The position numbers and the translations under genes are program-made. From Saccharomyces paradoxus (lineage: Eukaryota > Ascomycota > Saccharomycetes > Saccharomycetales > Saccharomycetaceae), in contig NC_047490.1 of the NCBI RefSeq assembly GCF_002079055.1, positions 1,364,001-1,428,000 of the forward strand: a stretch of 64,000 bases of DNA, given 5' to 3'. Positions 57,419-64,000 of this stretch are shown in pieces (within the stretch, counting starts at the first letter, position 1; each line of letters opens with the position of its first letter). Below the pieces are notes generated by a model. That model worked only from the letters and a program-made list of their open reading frames with translations, did no database searches and was not told where the DNA came from.

Positions 57419-57736
57419 TGTTGGAATGAAATTCTAATATCATCTATTTAATAGTATATTATAATATGCGGTGCAAGAGGATGACATAAAGATTGAGAAA
57501 CAGTCATCCAATCTAATGGAAGCTGAAATGCAAGGATTGATAATGTAATAGGATAATGAATGACAACATATAAAAAGAAAGAAGATAAAATAATAACACT
57601 ATGTAGAACTATAGATTCCCTTTTGTGGATTCCTAGATCCTCGAGGAGAACTTCTAGTATATTCTATATACCTAATATTATAGCCTTTAGTAACAATGGA
57701 ATCCCAACAATTATCTAATTATTCACATAATTCTCA
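57419..57736 (+). repeat. 3' LTR of the Ty1
   Basis: 318 bp, TGTTGG to TCTCA, identical by eye to the 5' LTR. It is followed by the right copy of GTAAT (57737-57741). Confidence 0.97.
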
Positions 57737-57741
57737 GTAAT

Positions 57742-58040
57742 TAGATAATTGTTGGGGTTCCATTGTTACTAGAGGCTATAATATTAGGTATACAGAATAT
57801 ACTAGAAGTTCTCCTCGAGGATATAGAAATCCACAAAAAGTCGTCGATAATTCTACACAATTATATTACTATTTCTTCTTCCGTTTCATATGTTGTCATT
57901 CATTATGCTATTACATTATAAATCCTTGCGTCCCAGCCTTCACTAAATTTGCTGACTGTTTCTCAATCTTTATGTCATCCTCTTACACCCCATTTGATAT
58001 TATACTACTAAATACATAATATAAGAATTTCGTTCCAACA
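57742..58040 (-). repeat. Old solo delta LTR, main piece right of the Ty1
   Basis: Read on the minus strand it runs from TGTTGGAACG (58040) towards GGAACCCCAACAATTATCTA and joins, across the Ty1, to 51832-51850. It differs from the young LTR at roughly 50 of 318 positions by eye, so it is much older. No matching 5-bp duplication is seen at its outer ends (GATAA on the left, CTTTT on the right), so the flanks have decayed or it arose through recombination between elements. Confidence 0.92.
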
Positions 58041-58263
58041 CTTTTATATTTAGTTCTAAGAAAAATAAGACGGGTATACAAACGATAATTAACACGATAT
58101 TTTAAGGTAAGTATAATAGTACATAGAGTCCAATACCTCCATTAGATTGTTATTTGAAATATCAACACGGAGGGAAAAAAATAAGCAAAATAATATAAGC
58201 AAAATAGTATGACAGAATAGAAGACCAAACCGAAGAAAAAAATAATAGTAATACTACATTCGA
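58041..58263. other. Spacer between old delta and GIN4 3' end
   Basis: 223 bp of AT-rich sequence with the GIN4 3' end signals. TTTTATATTTA at 58042-58052 matches the 11-bp origin core by sequence alone; it is not taken as an origin. Confidence 0.5.
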
Positions 58264-61200
58264 CTATTTCTGTAAAACGCCTTCCTTGTTTAGAACGTTT
58301 TCAACTTCATTAACCAGCTTCTTAACGGCTTTGAATGAACCAGAAACTTTCTTGAACTGGACAACGCTCACCTTACCTCTAGGATAAATGCTAATCTCAA
58401 ACAACGTTGAACGTAAAGAGAATATATTATCGCTTGATAGTTTACCCGTTAAGGTCAGATTGTTCGGATGTGATTTAATATTTTTCAAGCCATACTGAGT
58501 CCAACCACGTAACAGCTTCTCTAGACCATTAAACAATTGTTTTGCCGAAATCTTAGCATATAATTCCACTGATTTTTCCGAAGAAGATTTTGAAAACTTC
58601 CTAAAGAAGGAGCCATTTCCATTTGTTGCATTTCTGTCCTGCTTATGCTCTTTTAAATGATCCTTTGAATGATCCTTTGCCTGCGAGCTAGTATCCTTTT
58701 CCCTAATCTTTTTCACAGATTTGTTCAATGGTGGTTCCATATCATTTACTCCTTTCTCGGTATTTTCTTGTTTTTCTTGTTTTCCTTGTTCTTCTTGTTT
58801 TCCTTGTTCTTCTTGTTCTTCTTGTTCTTCTTTCTCTTTCTTTTCCTCCTTTTCAGTATGTGAAGAAGAGCCTGATTCTGGTATCATCGACTTAATCTTT
58901 GGATGCACTTGAGCATCTTCCTCGCTCTTCTGCTTACGTAATTCATTGTCTCCGTTTAGCGGAGGAAGGATTGGAAGATGCAAGTTATCAGTTTCTCTCT
59001 CTTCTGTGGATCCATTAAAACGGTCTGCAAAATTTAGCTTTAATGCAGATTTTTCTTTAATAGTGGAATCACCGACATCGTACAATCTCTCATCGTTCGA
59101 ACTATTTCCAGTGTATTCAGCTTCTTCATTGACAGTTTCAAAAAGAAATTCAGAATCATCCGCGCTTCTTGGTGTTGGGATTCTTTGGCTTTGTTGGTTA
59201 TTGACATCAAGGTTACCGTTTTTTAAAATATCAACCAAGTTGGTAAATGACTCTTTGGTAGAGTACATCGACAAGACAGATAGCCTTTTATTGGACTCAC
59301 TAAAGTGCCTTGATTTTCTGGTAAACTGTGGTACTCTAACCTCAGAAATTTTCCTCAATTTACCATCAGAGACGAGATCAGCTGTTGTTAGTGCGACATT
59401 ATCCTTCGACTGAGGTACACCCCTAGCATCCTTCGGGAGAACCAAAGATTCATATCCGCCGTTAGGGTCTGACACTACCCGGTCTTCCGACAATCTTTGT
59501 GGTGCGACTATACTTGGATATTCCATTTTAGATAATTTCAATTCTTTATCAATATTGAACGATGACCCCAAAAATTTTGATCTCCTAATAGTTTCTAAAA
59601 TTTTCTTTTCGGTTGTAAGTCTTTCATTTTCTGTTCTCTTCGGTTCCGCTGGACTCACTGCCTCAACAGGACTCGAGAACATTATACCAGGGTCAAGTCT
59701 TGATACAGGTCTAGTCTGTAAAGAAAAGTTACGACGACGGAGAATATTATCGATATCAGCCTCCAGATGATTGATATTTTTTTCTTCGTTTTCCATAGGA
59801 GCAGAAATAGATCTAATATTACCGTCCAGTTTCTCTTCTTTGTGCTTGGACAGCTCTTGCTCTAAATCACTTATATCAATTTCAATTTGCTTCTTAAGTT
59901 CCTCCTGTTTTCTTTTCAGATCTTCCTTTTCTAGTAATTTTCTTGTACGTTCTTTTTCTTCTTGCTTACGTTTTCTACGTTCCAACTCTTCAAGTGCTTT
60001 CGCTTCTCTCACTTTACGTTCTAATTCTTCCTTCTCTTTTCTTATTTGTTCATACTTCTCGTATTCAAAAATTTCATCTATCAAAGTTGCAAAATTGGAA
60101 CTTGTTCTCTTTGTTTCCTTTTCAATGTATTCCCAATCGTCATCTTCTGCCAATTTCGCGTATGTTGACATTAATTTTGTTGTTACTGATTCACGTTTCA
60201 TGCTTGGTATCAATGACATTCTTTTGATGGATTTGGATGTTCTTTTGTTTTTCTTAGTAGTAGAAAAGATAGAGGCCCTTTTCTGATTTTTTTCCACATT
60301 TATAACAGAAGCTCTTTTATTACGTGATGCTGGTGTTGGAGAAGATTGATTAACGATCGTAGATAATTTCTTCTTTGAAGAGAAATTTTTTGAAAGGTGT
60401 TTCGAGGAACCAGGCGTAGTTAAATTGCTGGACGAGGCACTGGAAGCGGTAAATTTGTTAAAAGATATTGGCTTTTTACGAGAAGATGTTACACTAATCA
60501 AAGATTCTCTATTTCTTCTGCGTTGTGGAGTTGTCGATACTTTTTTAGATGGAGAAACAGAAACACTACTAATCGACTGTCTTTTCTTAATTTGCTGTTG
60601 CTTAATAAGCTCCTTTTGGGTATCACACTTAAATCTATACAGTAGCGCATATAACGTCTTTTCCGCGTTTGCGCCAGGTTCTCTTAGTTTCTCCTTAATT
60701 CCCTCAGGATCTCTTCCATGCCATAATATTACTAAATTTTGTAGAATCGTAGCGTCAATGGAAGAATTGCTTTCTGATAATGGTGTGAGATATGTGTCTT
60801 CTCTTGGTAAACCTCTAATACTCTTAGAATCTCTTATACTCGGATATTTTTGTAATAATGGATGTTTGAGTATGTCTCTGGTTTTGATTCTTCTTTCTGG
60901 GTCAACAGTTAAGATTTTGCTAATCAAATCCTGAGCTTCACGCGAAATTTCATCATCAGAAGGCAACTCGAACTCACCCTTTTGAACTTTCAGCAATAGT
61001 GATCTTATATTTCCATCTTCCTCATCAAAGGGCAACCGACCAGTGAGAAGAGCGTATAGGATCACACCACAGGACCACACATCACTTGCGAAACCTTGAT
61101 ACGGTATACCAGATACGATTTCTGGTGCTGCATAGTGTGGGGATCCACATGATGTCTCCAGTAGCTTCCCTTCAGTTTCTAAAGCAGCCATACCAAAATC

Positions 61201-61719
61201 TGCAATCTTAATGTTATATTTATGATCTAACAATAGATTTTCTGGTTTTAGGTCACGATGGACAATACCTAGAGCATGACAATATGAAACACCAATAATA
61301 ATTTGTCTGAAAAACCTAATGGCTTCATGTTCTGGTAGCGGGCCTCTCTCGACCAATAAGTTGAACAACTCACCCTTCTCCGCATATTCTAATACAAGGT
61401 ATAAATCCGTATTTGTTTCCCAGACGTCATATAAGCGTAATACATTTGGGTGGTTCAACAACTTCATAATTATTATTTCACGTTCTATACCATAAGGTAG
61501 AGCATCTGGGGTGGTGGAGCCGACAATTGAAGTACCACTGACATTACCGGTATTGAATACTGCCTTGGATATCACTTTAACTGCAGCCTCTTGTCCCGTA
61601 GATTCATTACGAGCTAACTGGACTTTACCTGTGCTTCCTAGACCCAGAGTTTCACCTAGTTTCCAAGGACCAATGGTGTTGTCCTTTATGGCTGGAATAC
61701 TGTTACCATTGACTGCCAT
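58264..61719 (-). CDS. GIN4: GIN4, Nim1-related septin-associated kinase
   Basis: A bud-neck kinase (with Hsl1 and Kcc4) that organises septins and helps control mitotic entry. It has 1151 residues (1142 in S. cerevisiae as I recall). The kinase domain is at about residues 19-290, with LGLGSTGKV, HRDLKPENLLL, DFGMAA and activation loop LETSCGSPHYAAPE. A basic Ser-rich region follows (about 400-540), then a charged coiled coil (about 570-650), an acidic repeat (964-984) and a C-terminal KA1 membrane-binding domain (about 1040-1151). The frame opens at TTG 23 codons upstream; the ATG is at 61719. Ty1 transcription runs towards it from the other side. Confidence 0.97.
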   Translation of the reverse strand: MAVNGNSIPAIKDNTIGPWKLGETLGLGSTGKVQLARNESTGQEAAVKVISKAVFNTGNVSGTSIVGSTTPDALPYGIEREIIIMKLLNHPNVLRLYDVWETNTDLYLVLEYAEKGELFNLLVERGPLPEHEAIRFFRQIIIGVSYCHALGIVHRDLKPENLLLDHKYNIKIADFGMAALETEGKLLETSCGSPHYAAPEIVSGIPYQGFASDVWSCGVILYALLTGRLPFDEEDGNIRSLLLKVQKGEFELPSDDEISREAQDLISKILTVDPERRIKTRDILKHPLLQKYPSIRDSKSIRGLPREDTYLTPLSESNSSIDATILQNLVILWHGRDPEGIKEKLREPGANAEKTLYALLYRFKCDTQKELIKQQQIKKRQSISSVSVSPSKKVSTTPQRRRNRESLISVTSSRKKPISFNKFTASSASSSNLTTPGSSKHLSKNFSSKKKLSTIVNQSSPTPASRNKRASVINVEKNQKRASIFSTTKKNKRTSKSIKRMSLIPSMKRESVTTKLMSTYAKLAEDDDWEYIEKETKRTSSNFATLIDEIFEYEKYEQIRKEKEELERKVREAKALEELERRKRKQEEKERTRKLLEKEDLKRKQEELKKQIEIDISDLEQELSKHKEEKLDGNIRSISAPMENEEKNINHLEADIDNILRRRNFSLQTRPVSRLDPGIMFSSPVEAVSPAEPKRTENERLTTEKKILETIRRSKFLGSSFNIDKELKLSKMEYPSIVAPQRLSEDRVVSDPNGGYESLVLPKDARGVPQSKDNVALTTADLVSDGKLRKISEVRVPQFTRKSRHFSESNKRLSVLSMYSTKESFTNLVDILKNGNLDVNNQQSQRIPTPRSADDSEFLFETVNEEAEYTGNSSNDERLYDVGDSTIKEKSALKLNFADRFNGSTEERETDNLHLPILPPLNGDNELRKQKSEEDAQVHPKIKSMIPESGSSSHTEKEEKKEKEEQEEQEEQGKQEEQGKQEKQENTEKGVNDMEPPLNKSVKKIREKDTSSQAKDHSKDHLKEHKQDRNATNGNGSFFRKFSKSSSEKSVELYAKISAKQLFNGLEKLLRGWTQYGLKNIKSHPNNLTLTGKLSSDNIFSLRSTLFEISIYPRGKVSVVQFKKVSGSFKAVKKLVNEVENVLNKEGVLQK
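58768..58830 (-). repeat. 9-bp coding minisatellite in GIN4 (seven units)
   Basis: Seven tandem 9-bp units encode EEQ, EEQ, EEQ, GKQ, EEQ, GKQ, EKQ (Gin4 residues 964-984). Each unit ends in a Gln codon CAA. The S. cerevisiae protein, as I recall it, has only an irregular Glu/Lys/Gln-rich stretch here. Confidence 0.9.
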
Positions 61720-61962
61720 TTGGGTGTTATGTATAGTGCTGTGCTGCGATATCTTTATTGATTTAAAGTGGGCAACTATTCTTGACAAGTCTGCTGAAGC
61801 CTTGGAGAATACTAATGGTAAGTACAGCTGAGAGGTTATTGATAGAAGAGATAGAGCAAAACAAAATAGAAAAGAAACTAAGAAGAAATAAAAAATGTAT
61901 GCACTTTCTTTCAGTCGCTTTTAATCTAACATCAAAAAGAATCTATGGTGTGGCCGTTGATA

Positions 61963-61969
61963 TTTCGCG
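61963..61969 (-). promoter_or_regulatory. SCB (Swi4) site of GIN4
   Basis: TTTCGCG reads CGCGAAA on the minus strand, matching CRCGAAA. It lies about 245 bp upstream of GIN4, a gene with a G1/S expression peak. Confidence 0.5.
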
Positions 61970-62024
61970 ATGGTATGCCGAAAAAGGAAATAACGCAAAT
62001 TGCGCGTAGTAACCAACGGATTTG

Positions 62025-62030
62025 ACGCGT
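62025..62030. promoter_or_regulatory. MCB (Mbp1) site of GIN4
   Basis: A perfect ACGCGT palindrome lies about 306 bp upstream of the GIN4 ATG, 56 bp from the SCB-like site. Confidence 0.55.
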
Positions 62031-62351
62031 TTCTTTCAGTGAAAAGTGGGAAATAATAATAAAAAAATTCTTGTCAGACGAAACTTGGCGAAAACAATGA
62101 TCTCTTCACCTTACATAACCCGGTCCCTCTGGTGAATTAAAGCGAAGATTAGTAACAGCAGGATGTGTTTATGCGATGACAATGATGTTTGCACAAAGTA
62201 CATAGAATATTTAAAGAGTTAAATAATGTAATGAAATAAAGAATACATGAATGAGGGGAGGGCGACAATGGAAGAAAAAAAATAAAAACAAGAAAAACAT
62301 GTAGAAAGGCTTGGATTTGAAATGATATGCTAATTGAATTGTTTTTTCAAG

Positions 62352-62381
62352 TTTTTTTTTATTTTTTTTTTTTTTTTTTTT
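62352..62381. repeat. Poly(T) tract near GNP1 3' end
   Basis: About 30 T residues with a single A interruption, 18 bp beyond the GNP1 stop. A homopolymer of this length is likely to vary in length between strains and to be error-prone in sequencing. Confidence 0.85.
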
Positions 62382-62398
62382 GATTCGTGATTTCTATT

Positions 62399-64000
62399 TT
62401 AACACCAGAAATCAAGAACTCTTTTCCAGTATGGTCCGTTTCTTAATCTCTCCTTATATTCTTCATCTTCTTGTTTTAATAGCTCTTCATCAAAGATATT
62501 TCTATGAGAAACTAAGTCTACTTTATCAGCAGGAATAAATAAACTCCAATCTTTTTTCCAAACTTTGAAAAAGATGTATAAGGCGATTAAGATTGGCATA
62601 GCCAAATAATTCTCAAAAAACGACTGAGCACTCAATTTACCACCTCCACCAATCGGAGAAATGGCAACCCAAAATTGGGCAATTAAAGCTAACACCATCA
62701 TGACAACAGCATAAGCAGAACCCCAAACACCGACTTGAGATTTATAACCAACTTCTCCTAAAGATCTTCCTTGTACCTTCATGGCTCTTCTAAACCTGAT
62801 GTGAGACAAACAAATGGTAATCCAGGTGAATAGTTGAGACAAACCGGAAATTGCTAACAGCCAGGTGAAAACTTCCTCTTCCTTTTTAGATGAGGCACAG
62901 AATGCAATGACACCAAATAATGCACTTACAAGCATGGCAACAGCGGGTCTCCCTTCCCTATCGATGTAATCGAAACATTTAGGGGCATTACCTTGCTTAG
63001 CTAATGACATTAGAATACGAGAACTGGTATAGAAGGCACTGTTGGCAACGGAAAGAACAGATAATAGGATGACAGCATTTATGAAATGAGGAACCACACG
63101 AACACCATGAGAGGAGACAGCGATGACGTAGGGCGATGCTTTAGTGGCTGAACCTGCGGCCCCCAGTAGTTGATCTGAGGTGTAAGGTACGAGGAAACCA
63201 ACCAATGTTAAAGATGCTAAGAACACAAACAAAATTCTGTAAATCATTTTTTTGGCCGCCGATGGAATAGCCTTTCTTGGATTGGATTGTTCACTAGCAG
63301 TCATAGCCAGTTGTTCACTCATACCAAAGGCGAACGCTGCGGTAACAAACGTGGCAACCACACCTTTGAATCTCTGGATAGGAGTATCACCACGGAAGGC
63401 ACCGGGATCACGCCAATATTTACTACCTATGTAGCCATCGGTACCCGCACCTCCACAATCAATAATAATGGCAAGGATGAAGAACCCAATTATCATTAGA
63501 ATTTTACAACAATTGAAGAAGAAATCGGCCTCTGCATAACCCTTAGCTCCGAAAACGTTGATAACAAGAATAAGGACATAGAAAATAACAACGAAAACAT
63601 CTGCGTTGACTTTCACGGTCCAATACTTGATAGTCATGGATGCAGTGACCAGTTCCAGGGGACAAACACATAGCCATTGTAAGCAAAAAAGCCAAGCAAC
63701 AGAAAACCCGAGTGCCGGATCAACCAAAAACAAAGGATATGTATTAAACCCACCAATCAAATCACTATATATGACTGCCAATTCACCACAAGCTTGGATA
63801 ATACAGTAGACACAACTACCCATAATGGCATAACCAATGATCAAACCACCTGGACCTGCATTGTTTAAAACTTTGGAGTTACCGACCAGCAAACCGGTAC
63901 CAATACCAGTCCCTAAGGACATCATAACTGTATGACGGGGTTTTATACTTTTTTTCAAATTTTCTTGTTTCTGTTCTTGTTCTTGCGGCGGCTGTTTAAT
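62399..64000 (-). CDS. GNP1: GNP1, high-affinity glutamine permease (5' end outside window)
   Basis: A plasma-membrane amino acid permease (YAT/AAP family) for Gln, also Leu, Ser, Thr, Cys, Met and Asn, induced through the SPS sensor. The frame runs open to the window edge, giving 533 of the roughly 663 residues of S. cerevisiae Gnp1; only the cytosolic N-terminus is missing. The visible part begins in a Gln/Glu-rich stretch (QPPQEQEQKQEN), then KPRHTVMMSLGTGIGTGLLVGN (first span) and eleven more spans. The C-terminus ends RNGPYWKRVLDFWC, the palmitoylated Phe-Trp-Cys end typical of these permeases. SPS-type promoter sites would lie outside the window. Confidence 0.96.
   Translation of the reverse strand: MKQPPQEQEQKQENLKKSIKPRHTVMMSLGTGIGTGLLVGNSKVLNNAGPGGLIIGYAIMGSCVYCIIQACGELAVIYSDLIGGFNTYPLFLVDPALGFSVAWLFCLQWLCVCPLELVTASMTIKYWTVKVNADVFVVIFYVLILVINVFGAKGYAEADFFFNCCKILMIIGFFILAIIIDCGGAGTDGYIGSKYWRDPGAFRGDTPIQRFKGVVATFVTAAFAFGMSEQLAMTASEQSNPRKAIPSAAKKMIYRILFVFLASLTLVGFLVPYTSDQLLGAAGSATKASPYVIAVSSHGVRVVPHFINAVILLSVLSVANSAFYTSSRILMSLAKQGNAPKCFDYIDREGRPAVAMLVSALFGVIAFCASSKKEEEVFTWLLAISGLSQLFTWITICLSHIRFRRAMKVQGRSLGEVGYKSQVGVWGSAYAVVMMVLALIAQFWVAISPIGGGGKLSAQSFFENYLAMPILIALYIFFKVWKKDWSLFIPADKVDLVSHRNIFDEELLKQEDEEYKERLRNGPYWKRVLDFWC

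Larger units (their letters stand above)
51851..57736 (+). mobile_element. Ty1: Ty1-family LTR retrotransposon (Ty1/copia), looks whole
   Basis: 5886 bp flanked by two 318-bp LTRs (TGTTGG...TCTCA) that look identical, and by the GTAAT duplication. Parts in order: 5' LTR, primer-binding site TGGTAGCGCC (initiator tRNA-Met) right after it, TYA (gag), TYB (pol) in the +1 frame reached at the CTTAGGC shift site normal for the family, polypurine tract GGGTGGTA, 3' LTR. I see no breaks. Gag resembles canonical Ty1 more than Ty2, while the LTRs are shorter than the 334-338 bp of S. cerevisiae Ty1 and POL differs at many sites, so it fits a Ty1 of another Saccharomyces lineage. Identical LTRs mean a recent insertion. 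It sits in an older antisense delta, 110 bp upstream of tRNA-Leu. Confidence 0.97.
61720..62398. other. GIN4 promoter and GNP1 3' region
   Basis: 679 bp. SBF/MBF-type sites lie at 61963-61969 and 62025-62030. A T-tract of about 30 bases, broken by one A (62352-62381), lies close to the GNP1 stop. No other gene is seen. Confidence 0.65.

Noticed and set aside
58042-58052. TTTTATATTTA match to the replication origin core
   Set aside because: Eleven-base matches are frequent by chance in AT-rich spacers; no supporting B elements could be judged. It sits next to an LTR end and needs origin mapping.
59771-60286. 171-codon plus-strand ORF antisense to GIN4
   Set aside because: Ser/Phe/Leu-rich shadow of the charged coiled coil of GIN4.
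1-64000. CRISPR arrays, operons, bacterial-type elements or a novel defence system
   Set aside because: None is present: the content is ordinary yeast chromosomal genes with individual promoters, one tRNA gene and one Ty1.

Overview
The window is a gene-dense stretch of budding-yeast nuclear chromosome. It has short intergenic gaps, almost no introns, one intron-bearing RNA Pol II gene (RPL37B), one intron-bearing tRNA-Leu(CAA) gene and one Ty1-family LTR element. Gene order and content match the right arm of Saccharomyces cerevisiae chromosome IV from YDR476C through SNF1 (YDR477W) to GNP1 (YDR508C). Many proteins carry scattered substitutions and small length changes against the S. cerevisiae S288C proteins as I recall them (for example PAC11 528 versus 533 residues, VPS72 800 versus 795, GIN4 1151 versus 1142). 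The source is therefore most likely a close relative, with S. paradoxus the best guess, rather than S288C. The species call is inference; synteny and gene identities are firm.

Layout. 1-4 kb: YDR476C and the AMPK-type kinase SNF1. 4-12.5 kb: SNM1 (RNase MRP), PEX29 (peroxisome/ER), DIG2 (mating repressor), PHO8 (vacuolar alkaline phosphatase), CWC21 (spliceosome), KRE2 (Golgi mannosyltransferase). 12.5-20.7 kb: VPS52 (GARP), VPS72 (SWR1 complex), VPS60 (ESCRT-III), RIB3 (riboflavin), PAC11 (dynein). 20.8-27.9 kb: SLD5 (GINS), PKH1 (PDK1-like kinase), IZH1 (PAQR protein), MZM1 and RSM28 (mitochondrial). 28-36.9 kb: VPS3 (CORVET), PUF6, ITR1 (inositol transporter), SEC20 (SNARE). 37.6-45.8 kb: LCD1/DDC2 (checkpoint), RPL37B, PLM2, SAM2, LPP1. 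46.3-51.5 kb: an SPG3-like remnant, PSP1, GMC1. 51.6-58.0 kb: tRNA-Leu(CAA), an old antisense solo delta LTR, and a whole-looking Ty1 element inserted into that delta. 58.2-64 kb: GIN4 and GNP1 (cut by the window end).

The genes are independent transcription units, not an operon. Several promoters carry recognisable sites that fit known biology: Pho4 E-boxes for PHO8, one of them inside the CWC21 coding sequence; inositol/choline elements for ITR1 and SAM2; Met31/32 and Cbf1 sites for SAM2; a Zap1 site for IZH1; SBF/MBF sites for PLM2 and GIN4; and a URS1-like site for the meiotic gene GMC1.

No previously unknown multi-gene system is visible. The most informative departures from the reference are: the nested Ty1-in-delta structure just upstream of the tRNA gene; the loss (or never-completed origin) of the SPG3 reading frame; a lineage-specific 9-bp coding minisatellite in GIN4; and an in-frame upstream ATG that could give RIB3 a 24-residue N-terminal extension. 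Where a longer open frame began at TTG, CTG or GTG, I set the start to the first in-frame ATG that fits the family.
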